Assembly (NCBI GenBank): GCA_903813345.2
Contig: CAIIXF020000009.1
Location: 31,749,259 to 31,809,258, forward strand
DNA: 60,000 bases
Direction of reading: 5' to 3'
Source of the DNA: Owenia fusiformis
Lineage: Eukaryota; Annelida; Polychaeta; Sabellida; Oweniidae
Shown piece after piece: positions 1 through 13,504 of this stretch (positions within the stretch are counted from its first letter, which is position 1; each line of letters opens with the position of its first letter). Both the position numbers and the translations under genes were made by a program. The notes beneath the pieces are model-generated. The model made no database searches, was not told the DNA's origin, and saw only the letters and a program-made list of their open reading frames with translations.

Positions 1-521
1 GACGCAAAAATGCCTTGGTCAAAATCTAGGTCAAATTCATAGTTTTTCCTTATTTTTGCCATTCTGACATTACACTTTAAGGATTTGCTTCAAAATTTTG
101 TATACAGGTAGCAAAGAGTGTGCTTATAGTGTTAGCCTTCTGCCGTCAGAAAGTTTTTTGACCCACTTTTGAGATATGGTGTCCGAAATGTAGGTCAAAA
201 TAAAAAATTCTCCAAATTTAACGTATGAGTTATGAATTAAGGGTAGAATTTTCTCAGGAATCAGAATCTTTAAACCAAATTTCGATCTAACTTCTGGTTA
301 GATAGTTATAGCGGTTTGAAGTCTCGAAAAGTCGATATGATGATATCCCCATGTTAAGCTAATAGAGTCGAAGATAGCCTTCTTAAAAGTTGTCTAAATG
401 TCTATATTCTAGCTGACTCAGCTTATTCTGAATGACTCAGCTTACAAGTTCTGGATGACTCAGCTTAAAAAAATGTGAAATCTGGAGTCTTAAATTGAAC
501 TTGTTCAATTTACATGTCTAG
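1..521 (+). repeat. Array block 1, cut by the window edge
   Basis: Only the 3' end of this block is present: one monomer, then a short CTGGATGACTCAGCTTA repeat at about 411-470 in place of the usual ACTCAGCT minisatellite. The terminal palindrome lies at about 493-511 and CTAG at 518-521. Confidence 0.75.
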
Positions 522-2739
522 TTATTCTTCTTCCTCCTTCCCAGATTTCTCACCAACTAGAAGAGCTTACTTTAAGCTGCTTACATGACCAACTAGGGAA
601 TGTATCTGGCTTTCTGGGAAATTAGGTCAAATTTTTATCTAGGTCAAAGGTCAAGAACTAGGTCAAATCCAGTACTTTGTCACTTTTTCCCATTATCTCG
701 ATCGTCCTTCAATATTTTTGATCCTGGTTTTTTTCATTGTGTTCCTTATAAAAAAGTAGAAAACCTAGGGTCGATTTAGTTTTTTGGTATCTCAAACCGA
801 TTTCGAGATATCAGTGTCCGAAAACCAGGTCCAAAAAAAATTTCACCGAATCCAATGTCCAGGATATCAGTCTTATAGGAAATTTTCTCAGGATTCTGAA
901 TCTGAAAACCAAATTTCGATCTGACTTCCGGTTCAGAAGTTATGGCGTTTTGAAAATTCAAAAATCGCTAAATTTGGTGCCATGTTAATTCAATGGGAAA
1001 AAATATTTTTTTGAAGTGTAAAATACGAGATATAGACTAAACACAGCTAAACATAATGGAAGCCCATAAAAGAAAGGGACCACAAGACCTTCTTTTCATA
1101 AATATTTGGACACCAAAATGCCTAGGTCAAAATCTAGGTCAAATTCAAAGTTTTTCCTTATTTTTGCGATTCTGACACTACAGATTAATTATATTCTTCG
1201 AAAATTTGTATACATGTAGCCAAGAGTGTGCTAATAGTGTTAGCCTTTTGCCGTCAGAAAGTATTTTGACCCACTTTTGAGATATGGTGTCCGAAAAGTA
1301 GGTCAAACTAAAAAGTTCTCCAAATTTAACGTATGAGTTATGAATTAAGGGTAGAATTTTCTCAGGAATCCAAATCTGCAAACCAAATTTCAATCCGACT
1401 TTTGGTTTGGAATTTATGTCGTTTTGATAGCTCAAAAATCGCTAAATTTGGTGCCCCATGTTATGGCAATGGGAAAAAAGATTTTTTTGAAGTGTAAAAT
1501 ACAAGATATAGACTGAGTACAGCTTAATATAATGAAAGCCTATTAAAGAAGGGGACCTCGAAGGCAACTTAGCTCCAAAATTTGGACACCAAAATGCCTA
1601 GGTCAAAATCTAGGTCAAATTTATAGTTTTCCCTTATTTTTGCGATTCTGACACTATATTTAAATGATTTGCTTTAAAATTTTGTATACAGGTAGCAAAG
1701 AGTATGCTAATAGTGTTAGCGTTTTGCCGTCAGAAAGTATTTTGACCCACTTTTGAGATATGGTGTCCAAAAAGTAGGCCAAAGTAAAAAGTTTCCAAAT
1801 TTAACGTATGAGTTATGAATTAAGGGTAGATTTTTCTCAGAAATCTAGATCTGCAAACCAAATTTCGATCTGACTACTTGTTCTGAAGTTATGGCGTTTT
1901 GAGATCTCAAAAATCGCTAAATTTGGTGCCCCATGTTAAATCAATGGGACCGAATAATTTTTTGAAGTGTAAAAATACGAGATAAAGAATGAGTACAGCT
2001 AAACATAATGAAAGCCCATAGAAGAAGGGGACCTCAAAAGCTACTTTCCTTCAAAGTTTGGACACCAAAATACCTAGTTCAAAATCTAGGTCAAATTCAT
2101 ATTTTTTTTATTTTGCGATTCTGACACTACACTTCAATGATATTCTCCGAAATTTTGTATACTTGTAGCAAAGAGTGTGCTTATTATGTAACATTTTGCA
2201 GTCAATAAGTTTTTTGACCCTCTTTTGAGATATGGTGTCCGAAATGTAGGTCAAAATAAAAAAATCTCCAATTTTAAAGTATGAGTTATGAATTAGGGGT
2301 AGAATTTCCTCAGGAATCCGGATCTGAAATTAAAATTGCAATCCGACCCCCGGTTTAGATTCTACGCCATTTTGAAGTTTGAAATTCGCACTTGCCAGTA
2401 TTCACGATGCAGATTGATCAAATATACTTTCAAAAATTCCTGCATACCCTACTTTACCTCTCTACCTACTCAACTACTTATTTGACTACTTACTCAATTA
2501 CTTAATTAGTTATTACTTCCTTAACAACTTACTCAGCTACTAACTCAGGTACTTACTCAGCTACTTACTCAGCTACCTACTCAGCTTTTTACTCAGTTAC
2601 TTACTCAGCTACTTACTCAACTACTACTAAGGTACTTACTCAGCTAATTACTCAGTTACTTACTCAGCTCTTTACTGATCTATCTAGGTCAAATAAATCT
2701 GGAGTCTTAAATTGAACTTGTTCAATTTCACAAATCTAG
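522..2739 (+). repeat. Array block 2
   Basis: A complete block. The T/C-rich head is at 522-545, monomer joints at GGACACC recur near 1105, 1581 and 2057 (spacing about 476 bp), and an ACTCAGCTACTT minisatellite runs from about 2450 to 2680. The terminal palindrome ends near 2729 and CTAG is at 2736-2739. Confidence 0.75.
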
Positions 2740-5535
2740 TTATTAGACTCCAGATTTCATCTGGAGTCTATTGCTTTTGCCAGTTTTCTTATTATTAGAC
2801 TCCAGATTTCATCTGGAGTCTATTGCTTTTGCCAGTTTTCTTATTATTATTATTATTATTATTATTTTTCTTTCTTTCCGCGTTTTCTCAGCAACTAGAG
2901 GGACTTCCTAAAATCTGCTAACATAGTCAACTAGGTAATGAGTTCTAGTTTCTGGGAAATTAGGTCAAATGTTTATCTAGGTCAAAGGTCAAGAACTAGG
3001 TCAAATCGTCTTTTTTTGCTATTTCACAAGTTTTCTCAGTCGTCCTTTGGTATTTTCGCTCCGGGTTTTTTTCATCATGTTCCTTAGAAAAAAAGCTAAT
3101 TCCGTAAGGCAAACCGTTTTTTGATTACTCTTACCGATTTTGAGATATGGCGTCCGAAAAGTAGGTCAGAACATAAAAAATTCTCCAAATTCAACGTGTG
3201 AATTATCAAATAAGTGTAGAATTATCTCAGGAATCCGAATCTGCAAAAAAGATTTTGATCCGACTTCCGGTTCGGAAGTTATAGCGTTTTGAAATCTCAA
3301 AAATCGCTAAATTTGGTGCCCATGTTAAGTCAATGGGAAAAAAGGCTTTTTCGAAGTGTAAAATACAAGATATAGACTGAGTTCAGCTTAACATATTGAA
3401 TGCCTATAAAAGAAGGGGACCTCAAAAGCTACATAGCTTCGAAATTTGGACACCAAAATGCCTAGGTCAAAATCTAGGTCAAATTCATAGTTTTTCCTTA
3501 TTTTTGCGATTCTGGCACTACACTTTTAGGATTTGCTTCAAAATTTTGTATACAGGTAGCAAAGAGTGTGCTAATAGTGAGAGCCTTTTGCCGTCAGAAA
3601 GTATTTTGACCCACTTTTGAGATATGGTGTCCGTAAAGTAGGTCAAAATAAAAATTTCTCATAATTTAACTTATGAGTTATGAATTAAGGGTAGAATTTT
3701 CTCAGGAATCCGAATCTGCAAACCAAATTTCAATCCGACTTTTCGTTGGGAAGTTATGGCGTTTTGAAAGCTCAAAAATCGCTAATTTTGGTGCCCCATG
3801 TTATGTCAATGAGAAAAAAGATTTTTTTGAAGTGTAAAATACCAGATAAAGACTGAGTACAGCTTAAGATTCTGAAAGTCTATAAAAGAAGGGGACCTCG
3901 AAGGCTATCTAGCTTTAAAATTTGGACACCAAAATCCCTAGGTCAAAATCTAGGTCAAATACATAGTTTTTCCTTATTTTTGCGATTCTGGCACTACACT
4001 TTTAGGATTTGCTTCAAAATTTTGTATACAGGTAGCAAAGAATGGGCTTATAGTGTTAGCCTTTTGCTGTCAGAGAGTATTTTGACCCACTTTTGAGATA
4101 TGGTGTCCGAAAAGTAGTTCAAAATAAAAAATTCTCCAAATTTTACATATGAGTTATGAATTAAGAGTAGAATTTTCTCAGGAATCCGAATCTGCAAACC
4201 AAATTTCGATCCTACTTCCGGTTCCAAAGTTATGGCGTGTCCGAAAAGTAGGTCAAAATAAAAATTCGCCAAATTTAACGTATGAGTTATGAATAAGGGG
4301 TAGAATTTTGTCAGGAATCCGAATCTTTAAATCAAATTTCGATCCGACTTCCGGTTTGAAAGTTATGGCGTTTTGAAATTTCGAGAAAAATCGATCTGAT
4401 GTTATCCTGATAGAAAGTCAAGGAAAAAAGATTTTTTTGAAGTGTAAAATACGAGATATAGATTGAGTACAGCTTAAGATAATGAATTCCTATAAAAGAA
4501 GGGGACCTCAAAAGCTACCTAGTTTCATTATTTGGACACCAAAATGCCTAGGTCAAAATCTAGGTCAAATTCATAGTTTTTCCTTATTTTTGCGATTCTG
4601 GCACTACACTTTTAGGATTTGCTTCAAAATTTTGTATACAGGTAGCAAAGAGTGTGCTAATAGTGTTAGCCTTTTGCCGTCAGAGAGTATTTTGACCCAC
4701 TTTTGAGATATGGTGTCCGAAAAGTAGGTCAAAATAAAAGTTCTCCGAATTTAGCATATGAGTTATGAAATAAGGATAGAATTTTCTGAGGAATCTGAAT
4801 CTGCAAACCAAATTTCGATCCGACTTTCTGTTTGAAAGTTATAGCGTTTTGAAAGCTCGAAAATTGCTAAATTTGGTGCCCCATGTTATGTCAATAGGGA
4901 AAAAGATTTTTTTGAAGTCTAAAATACCAGATATAGACTGAGTACAGCTTAACATTCTGAAAGCCTTTAAAAGAAGGGGACCTCGAAGGCTATCTAGCTT
5001 TAAAATTTGGACACCAAAATGCCAAGGTCAAAATCTAGGGCAAATTCATAATTTTCCTTATTTTTGCGATTCTGACATTACACTTTAATGATTTGCTTCG
5101 AAATTTTGTATACAGGTAGCAAAGAGTGTGCTTATAGTGATAGCCTTTTGCCGTCAGAAAGTATTTTGACCCACTTTTGAGATATGGTGTCCAAAAAGTA
5201 GGTCAAAATAAAAAAATCTCCAAATTTAATGTATGAGTTATGAATTAAGGGTAGAATTTTCTCAGGAGTCCGAATCTTTAAACCAAAATACAATCTTACT
5301 TCTGGTTAGATAGTTATAGCGGTTTGAAGTCTCGAAAAGTCAATATGATGATATCCCCATGTTAAGCCAATGGAGTCGAAGATAAAAAATGGAGAGTTGT
5401 CTAAATGTCTAAATTCTAGCTGACTCGATCAGCTTATTCTGGATGACTCAGCTTACAAGTATTCTGGATGACTCAGCTTAAAAAAAGAATTAAATCTGGA
5501 GTCTTAAATTGAACTTGTTCAATTTACATGTCTAG
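2740..5535 (+). repeat. Array block 3 with hairpin duplication and TTA microsatellite at its head
   Basis: The head of this block differs from the others. A 52-bp unit with the hairpin AGACTCCAGAT/ATCTGGAGTCT is present twice (starting near 2745 and 2797), followed by a (TTA)n microsatellite at about 2840-2866. ATCTGGAGTCT is also the subterminal motif of each block's 3' end, so the duplicated hairpin may be a remnant of element ends. The monomers around 4200-4400 carry an extra partial unit (joint spacing 610 instead of 476). The block ends with the CTGGATGACTCAGCTTA repeat type and CTAG at 5532-5535. Confidence 0.7.
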
Positions 5536-7602
5536 TTATTATTATTCTTCTTCCTCCTTCCCAGATTTCTCACCAACTAGAAGAGCTTACTTTAAGCTGC
5601 TTACATGATTAACTAGGGAATGTATCTGGCTTTCTGGGAAATTAGGTCAAATTTTTATCTAGGTCAAAGGTCAAGAACTAGGTCAAATCCAGTACTTTGT
5701 CACTTTTTCCCAATATCTCGGTCGTCCTTCAATATTTTTGATCCTGGTTTTTTTCATTGTGTTCCTCATAAAAAAGTAGAAAACCTAGGGTCGATTTAGT
5801 TTTTTGGTATCTCAAACCGATTTCGAGATATCAGTGTCCGAAAACGAGGTCCAAAAAAAATTTCACCGAATCCAATGTCCGGGATATCAGTCTTATAGGA
5901 AATTTTCTCAGGATTCCGAATCTGAAAACTAAATTTCGATCTGACTTCCGGTTCAGAAGTTATGGCGTTTTGAAAATTCAAAATCGCTAAATTTGGTGCC
6001 CCATGTTAATTCAATGGGAAAAAATATTTTTTTGAAGTGTAAAATACGAGATATAGACTAAGCACAGCTAAACATAATGGAAGCCCATAAAAGAAAGGGA
6101 CCACAAGACCTTCTTTTCATAAAAATTTGGACACCAAAATGCCTAGGTCAAAATCTAGGTCAAATTCAAAGTTTTTCCTTATTTTTGCGATTCTGACACT
6201 ACAGATTAATTATATTCTTCGAAAATTTGTATACATGTAGCCAAGAGTGTGCTAATAGTGTTAGCCTTTTGCCGTCAGAAAGTATTTTGACCCACTTTTG
6301 AGATATGGTGTCCGAAAAGTAGGTCAAACTAAAAAGTTCTCCAAATTTAACGTATGAGTTATGAATTAGGGGTAGAATTTTATCAGGAATCTGAATCTGC
6401 AAACCAAATTTTGATTCGACCTCCTGTTCGGAAGTTATGGCGTTTTGAAAGCTCAAAAATCGCTAAATTTGCTGCCCCATGTTATGTCAATGGGAAAAAA
6501 GATTTTTTTTACGTGTAAAATACGAGATATAAACTGAGTACAGCTTAATATAATGAAAGCCTATTAAAGAAGGGGACCTCGAAGGCTACTTAGCTTCAAA
6601 ATTTGGACACCAAAATCCCTAGGTTAAAATCTAGGTCAAATTCATAGTTTTTCCTTATTTTTGCGATTCTGACACTATATTCAAATGATTTGCTTTAAAA
6701 TTTTGTATACAGGTAGCAAAGAGTATGCTCATAGTGTTAGCCTTTTGCCGTCAGAAAGTATTTTGACCCACTTTTGAGATATGGTGTCCGAAAAGTAGGT
6801 CAAAATAAAAACTATCCAAATTTAATGTGTGAGTTATGAATTAAAGGTATAATTTTCTCAGGAATCCAAATCTGCAAACCAAATTTCGATCCGACTACTT
6901 GTTCTGAAGTTATGGCGTTTTGAAATCTCAAAAATCGCTAAATTTGGTGCCCCATGTTAAATCAGTGGGACCGAATAATTTTTTGAAGTGTAAAAATACG
7001 AGATATAGAATGAGTACAGCTAAACATAATGAAAGCCCATAAAAGAAGGGGACCTCAAAAGCTACTTTCCTTCAAAATTTGGACACCAAAATACCTAGTT
7101 CAAAATCTAGGTCAAATTCTTAGTTTTTTCTTATTGTTGCATTTCGGACACTACACTTCAATGATATTCTTCGAAATTTTGTATACATGTAGCAAAGAGT
7201 GTGCTCATAACGTTAACTTGTTGCCGTCAAGAAGTGTTTTGACCCACTTTTGAGATATGGTGATCGAAATGTATGAAAAAATAAAAAGTTCTCCAAATTT
7301 AACGTATGAGTTATGAATTAGGGGTAGAATTTCCTAAGGAATCCGGATCTGAAATTAAAATTGCAATCCGACCCCCGGCTAAGATTCTAAGCCATTTTGA
7401 AGTTTGAAATTCGCACTTTCGCACTACTTACTCAGCTACCTACTCAGCTTTTTACTCAGTTACTTACTCAGCTACTTACTCAACTACTACTAAGGTACTT
7501 ACTCAGCTAATTACTCAGTTACTTACTCAGCTCTTTACTGATCTATCTAGGTCAAATAAATCTGGAGTCTTAAATTGAACTTGTTCAATTTCACAAATCT
7601 AG
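5536..7602 (+). repeat. Array block 4
   Basis: This block is nearly the same as block 2 over its first 1.6 kb, but its 3' part is deleted: the monomer breaks off near 7420 and joins directly to a short ACTCAGCT minisatellite (7428-7541). CTAG is at 7599-7602. Confidence 0.75.
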
Positions 7603-9241
7603 TTATTATTCTTTCTTCCTCTTCCTCCTTCCCAGATTTCTCGCCAACTAGAAGAGCTTACTTTAAGCTGCTTACATGATTAACTAGGGAATGTATCTGG
7701 GATGATGGGAAATTAGGTCAAATTTTTATCTAGGTCAAAGGTCAAGAACTAGGTCAAATCCAGTACTTTGTCACTTTTTCCCATTATCTCGGTCGTCCTT
7801 CAATATTTTTGATCCTGGTTTTTTTCATTGTGTTCCTCATAAAAAAGTAGAAAACCTAGGGTCGATTTAGTTTTTTGGTATCTCAAACCGATTTCGAGAT
7901 ATCAGTGTCCGAAAACGAGGTCCAAAAAAAATTTCACCGAATCCAATGTCCAGGATATCAGTCTTATAGGAAATTTTCTCAGGATTCCGAATCTGGAAAC
8001 CAAATTTCGATCTGACTTCCGGTTCAGAAGTTATGGCGTTTTAAAAATTCAAAAATCGCTAAATTTGGTGCCCCATGTTAATTCAATAGGAAAAAATATT
8101 TTTTTGAAGTGTAAAATACGAGATATAGACTAAGCACAGCTAAACATAATGGAAGCCCATAAAAGAAAGGGACCTCAAGACCTTCTTTTCATAAAATTTT
8201 GGACACCAAAATGCCTAGGTCAAAATCTAGGTCAAATTCAAAGTTTTTCCTTATTTTTGCGATTCTGACACTACAGATTAATTATATTCTTCGAAATTTT
8301 GTATACATATAGCCAAGAGTGTGCTTATAGTGGTAGCCTTTTGCCGTCAGAAAGTATTATGACCCACTTTTGAGATATGGTGTCCGAAAAGTAGGTCAAA
8401 ATAAAAATTTCTCCAAACTCAACGTATGAGTTATGAATTAAGGAAAGAATTTTCTCAGGAATCCGAATCTGCAAATCAAATTTTGATCCGACTTCCCGTT
8501 CGGAAGTTATGGCGTTTTGAAATTTCGAGAAAAATCGATCTGATGGTATCCTGATAGAAAGTCAAGGAAAAAAGATATTTTTTTGAAGTGTAAAATACGA
8601 GATATAGACTGAGTACAGCTTAAGATAATGAATTCCTATAAAAGAAGGGGACCTCAAAGGCTACCTAGTTTCAATATTTGGACACCAAAATGCCTAGGTC
8701 AAAATCTAGGTCAAATTCATAGTTTTTCCTTATTTTTACGATTCTGGCACTACACTTTTAGGATTTGCTTCAAAATTTTGTATACAGGTAGCAAAGAGTG
8801 TGCTAATAGTGTTAGCCTTTTGCCGTCAGAAAGTATTTTGACCCATTTTTGAGATATGGCGTCCTAAAAGTGGGTCAAAATAAAAAAATCTCCAAATTTA
8901 ATGTATGAGTTATGAAATAAGGGTAGAATTTTCCCAGGAATCTGAATCTGCAAACCAAATTTCAATCGGACTTTCGGTCAAAAATTCCTACTTACCTACC
9001 TACCTACATACCTACTCGGCTACCTACTTAGCTACCCACTTCTCGGCTACCTACTCAGCTACTTACTCAGCTACCTACTCAGCTGCTTACTCAGCTTCCT
9101 TCTCAGCTACCTACTCAGCTACACACTCAAATACTTAATCATCTACTTACTCAGCTTGCTACTCAGTTACTTACTCAGCTACCTACTCAAGTAAATCAAT
9201 CTGGAGTCTTAAATTGAACTTTGTTCAATTTACAAATCTAG
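7603..9241 (+). repeat. Array block 5, shortest complete block
   Basis: At about 1.64 kb this is the shortest complete block. It has fewer 476-bp monomers and a separate minisatellite version at about 8985-9190, in which CTACCTACTCAG-type units happen to read as an open frame of Thr/Tyr/Ser/Ala. The terminal palindrome carries one extra T (GAACTTTGTTC). CTAG is at 9238-9241. Confidence 0.75.
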
Positions 9242-11430
9242 TTATTCTTCCTCTTCCTCCTTCCCAGATTTCTCACCAACTAGAAGAGCTTACTTTAAGC
9301 TGCTTACATGATTAACTAGGGAATGTATCTGGGATGATGGGAAATTAGGTCAAATTTTTATCTAGGTCAAAGGTCAAGAACTAGGTCAAATCCAGTACTT
9401 TGTCACTTTTTCCCATTATCTCGGTCGTCCTTCAATATTTTTGATCCTGGTTTTTTTCATTGTGTTCCTCATAAAAAAGTAGAAAACCTAGGGTCGATTT
9501 AGTTTTTTGGTATCTCAAACCGATTTCGAGATATCAGTGTCCGAAAACGAGGTCCAAAAAAAATTTCACCGAATCCAATGTCCAGGATATTAGTCTTATA
9601 GAAAATTATCTCAGGATTCCGAATCTGAAAACCAAATTTCGATCTGACTTCCGGTTCAGAAGTTATGGCGTTTTGAAAATTCAAAAATCGCTAAATTTGG
9701 TGCCCCATGTTAATTCAATGGGAAAAAATATTTTTTTGAAGTGTAAAATACGAGATATAGACTAAGCACAACTAAACATAATGGAAGCCCATAAAAGAAA
9801 GGGACCACAAGACCTTCTTTTCATAAAAATTTGGACACCAAAATGCCTAGGTCAAAATCTAGGTCAAATTCAAAGTTTTTCCTTAATTTTGCGATTCTGA
9901 CACTACAGATTATTTATATTCTTCGAAAATTTGTATACATGTAGCCAAGAGTGTGCTAATAGTGTTAGCCTTTTGCCGTCAGAAAGTATTTTGACCCACT
10001 TTTGAGATATGGTGTCCGAAAAGTAGGTCAAACTAAAAAGTTCTCCAAATTTAACGTATGAGTTATGAATTAAGGGTAGAATTTTATCAGGAATCCGAAT
10101 CTGCAAACCAAATTTCAATCCGACTTTTGGTTTGGAATTTATGTCGTTTTGATAGCTCAAAAATCGCTAAATTTGGTGCCCCATGTTATGTCAATGGGAA
10201 AAAGATTTTTTTGAAGTGTAAAATACGAGATATAGACTGAGTACAGCTTAATATAATGAAAGCCTATTAAAGAAGGGGACCTTGAAGGCTACTTAGCTCC
10301 AAAATTTGGACACCAAAATGCCTAGGTCAAAATCTAGGTCAAATTTATAGTTTTCCCTTATTTTTGCGATTCTGACACTATATTTAAATTATTTGCTTTA
10401 AAATTTTGTATACAGGTAGCAAAGAGTATGCTAATAGTGTTAGCGTTTTGCCGTCAGAAAGTATTTTGACCCACTTTTGAGATACGGTGTCCGAAAAGTA
10501 GGCCAAAGTTAAAAGTTTTCCAAATTTAACGTATGAGTTATGAATTAAGGGCAGAATTTTCTCAGAAATCTAGATCTGCAAACTAAATTTCGATCCGACT
10601 ACTTGTTCTGAAGTTATGGCGTTTTGAAATCTCAAAAATCGCTAAATTTGGTGCCCCATGTTAAATCAATGGGACCGAATAATTTTTTGAAGTATAAAAA
10701 TACGAAATATAGAATGAGTACAGCTAAACATAATGAAAGCCCATAGAAGAAGGGGACCTCAAAAGCTACTTTCCTTCAAAGTTTGGACACCAAAATACCT
10801 AGTTCAAAATCTAGGTCAAATTCATAGTTTTTTTTATTTTGCGATTCTGACACTACACTTTAATGATATTCTCTGAAATTTTGTAAACTTGTAGCAAAGA
10901 GTGTGCTAATAATGTTAACATTTTGCCGTCAATAAGTTTTTTGACCCAATTTTGAGATATGGTGTCCGAAATGTAGGTCAAAATAAAAAGTTCTCCAATT
11001 TTAAAGTATGAGTTATGAATTAGGGGTAGAATTTCCCCAGGAATCTGGATCTGAAATTAAAATTGCAATCCGACCCCCGGTTTAGATTCTACGCCATTTT
11101 GAAGTTTGAAATTCGCACTTGCCAGTATTCACGATGCAGATTGATCAAATATACTTTCAAAAAGTCCTACATACCCTACTTTACCTCCCTACCTACTCAG
11201 CTACTTATTTGACTACTTACTCAATTGCTTAATTAGTTATTACTTACTTAGCTACTTACTCAGCTACTAACTCAGCTTTTTACCCAGTTACTTACTCAGC
11301 TACTTACTCAACTACTACTAAGGTACTTACTCAACTAATTACTCAGTTACTTACTCAGCTCTTTACTGATCTATCTAGGTCAAATAAATCTGGAGTCTTA
11401 AATTGAACTTGTTCAATTTCACAAATCTAG
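9242..11430 (+). repeat. Array block 6
   Basis: This block matches block 2 along its whole length, including the order of monomer variants and a minisatellite at about 11166-11368. That points to duplication of one parental block, or to repeated insertion of one parental element. CTAG is at 11427-11430. Confidence 0.75.
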
Positions 11431-13323
11431 TTATTATTATTCTTTCAGAATCTTCCTCCTTCCCAGATTTCTCACCAACTAGAAGAGTTTACTTTAAGCT
11501 GCTTACATGATCAACTAGGCAAAGTACCTGGGTTCATGGGAAATTAGGTCAAATTTTTATCTAGGTCAAAGGTCAAGAACTAGGTCAAATTAAGGTCAAA
11601 TCAATATTCTGTCAATTATCTTCGTCGTTGTTTATCGTTACTCCTAAATCTTTTTTTCATCATGTAGCTTAGAAAAAGCCAAAGCAAAGATATGACATTA
11701 GATTTTTGATTACGCTTACCGATTTTGAAATATGGCGTCCAGAAAGTAGGTCAAAATATAAAGTTCTCCAAATTTAACATCTGAGTTATGAATTAAGTGT
11801 AGAATTTTCTCAGGAATCTAAATCTGCAAACCAAATTTCGATCCAACTTCCGGTTCGGAAGTTATGGCGTTTTGAAAACTCAAAAATCGCTAAATTTGGT
11901 GCCCATGTTAAGTCAATGGGAAAAAAGATTTTTTTGAAGTGAAAAATACGGAATATAGACTGAGTTCAGCTTCACATAATCAAAGCCTTTAAAAGAAGGG
12001 GACCTCAAAAGCCATCTAGCTTCAAAATTTGGACACCAAATTGCCTAGGTCAAAATCTAGGTCAAATTCATAGGTTTTCCTTATTTTTCGATTCTGACAC
12101 TACACTTTAATTATATTCTTCGAAATTGTGTATACATTTAGCCAAGAGTGTGCTAATAGCGTTAGCCTTTTGCCGTCAGAAAGTATTTTGACCCACTTTT
12201 GAGATATGGTGTCCGAAATATAGGTCAAAATAAAAAGTTCTCCAAATTTAATGTTTGAGTTATGAATTAAGAGTAGAATTTTCCGAGAAATCCGAATCTG
12301 CAAACCAAATTTCGATCCGACTTCTGGTTCCGAAGTTATGGCGTGTCCAAAAAGTAGGTCAAAATAAAAATTCGCCAAATTTAACGTATGAGTTATGAAT
12401 TAGGGGTAGAATTTTGTCAGGAATCCGAATCTGCAAACCAAATTTCGATCCGACTTCCCGTTTGAAAGTAATGGCGTTTTGAAATTTCGAGAAAAATCGA
12501 TCTGATGTTATCCTGATTGAAAGTCAAGGAAAAAAGATTTTTTTGAAGTGTAAAATACGAGATATAGATTGAGTACAGCTTAAGATAATGAATTCCAATA
12601 AAAGAAGGGGACCTCAAAAGCTACCTAGTTTCAATATATGGACACCAAAATGCCTAGGTCAAAATCTAGGTCAAATTCATAGTTTTTCCTTATTTTTGCG
12701 ATTCTGGCACTACACTTTTAGGATTTGCTTCAAAATTTTGTATACAGGTAGCAAAGAGTGTGCTAATAGTGTTAGCCTTTTGCCGTCAGAGAGTATTTTG
12801 ACCCACTTTTGAGATATGGTGTCCGAAATGTAGGTCAAAATAAAAAGTTCTCCAAATTTAACGTATGAGTTATGAATTGGGGGTAGAATTTCCTCAGGAA
12901 TCCGGATCTGAAATTAAAATTGCAATCCGATCCCCGGTTAAGATTCTACGCCATTTTGAAGTTTGAAATTCGCACTTGCCAGTATTCACGATGCTGATTG
13001 ATCAAATATACTTTCAAAAATTCCTGCATACCCTACTTTACCTCCCTACCTACTCAGCTACTTATTTGCCTACTTACTCAATTACTTAATTAGTTATTAC
13101 TTACTTAGCAACTTACTCAGCTACTAACTCAGGTACTTACTCAGCTACTTACTCAGCTACCTACTCAGCTTTTTACTCAGTTACTTACTCAGCTACTTAC
13201 TCAACTACTACTAAGGTACTTACTCAGCTAATTACTCAGTTACTTACTCAGCTCTTTACTGATCTATCTAGGTCAAATAAATCTGGAGTCTTAAATTGAA
13301 CTTGTTCAATTTCACAAATCTAG
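11431..13323 (+). repeat. Array block 7, last copy, with the 3' boundary against non-repeat DNA
   Basis: The head includes an insertion-like TTTCAGAA before the usual TTCCTCCTTCCC. The minisatellite covers about 13031-13262. The similarity to the other blocks stops at CTAGTTA (13320-13326), after which the sequence is unrelated to the array, so this is the best place to read the true 3' end of the element. Confidence 0.75.
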
Positions 13324-13504
13324 TTACATTTGAGTTAATCTATTGCAACAGTCCACACGAGATAGCGTAAAAGCAATAAAACAAACAGCGCTTGATGATA
13401 TCGTTAGGCCTCACTCTGTATTTTCCTGAAGATTCTAATATGTTTCACTGTTGGGTTTGGCTATTGACATAAATGACAAATTAAAAATTATTCAATGAAT
13501 ATCC

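Larger units (their letters stand above)
1..13323 (+). repeat. Head-to-tail array of seven Helitron-like repeat blocks
   Basis: Seven blocks of one family follow each other in the same orientation. Each opens with a T/C-rich stretch (TTCTTCCTCCTTCCC), then holds diverged monomers of about 476 bp that share GGACACCAAAATGCC, GAGATATGGTGTCCGA and GCGTTTTGAAA. Most end in a 12-bp ACTCAGCTACTT minisatellite or a shorter CTGGATGACTCAGCTTA repeat. The last bases of every block are ATCTGGAGTCTTA, the palindrome AAATTGAACTTGTTCAATTT (slightly varied), a 6-7-bp gap and CTAG, followed by TTA. A subterminal hairpin followed by CTAG with T next is the known signature of Helitron 3' ends, and internal minisatellites are known in non-autonomous Helitron/Helentron derivatives. 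No Rep/helicase coding is visible, so the copies are non-autonomous. A plain complex satellite is the alternative. Confidence 0.85.

Noticed and set aside
3396-3620. A family of ~74-codon open frames recurring in the repeat array (also near 4482, 7029, 8628 and 12588, all plus strand)
   Set aside because: They sit at the same place in each ~476-bp monomer and are open because the monomers are related. Matching open frames on the minus strand occur in the same repeats, there is no recognisable domain, and substitutions show no visible bias to silent sites.
8905-9138. Thr/Tyr/Ser/Ala-rich open frame
   Set aside because: It is the ACTCAGCTACTT-type minisatellite read in one frame.
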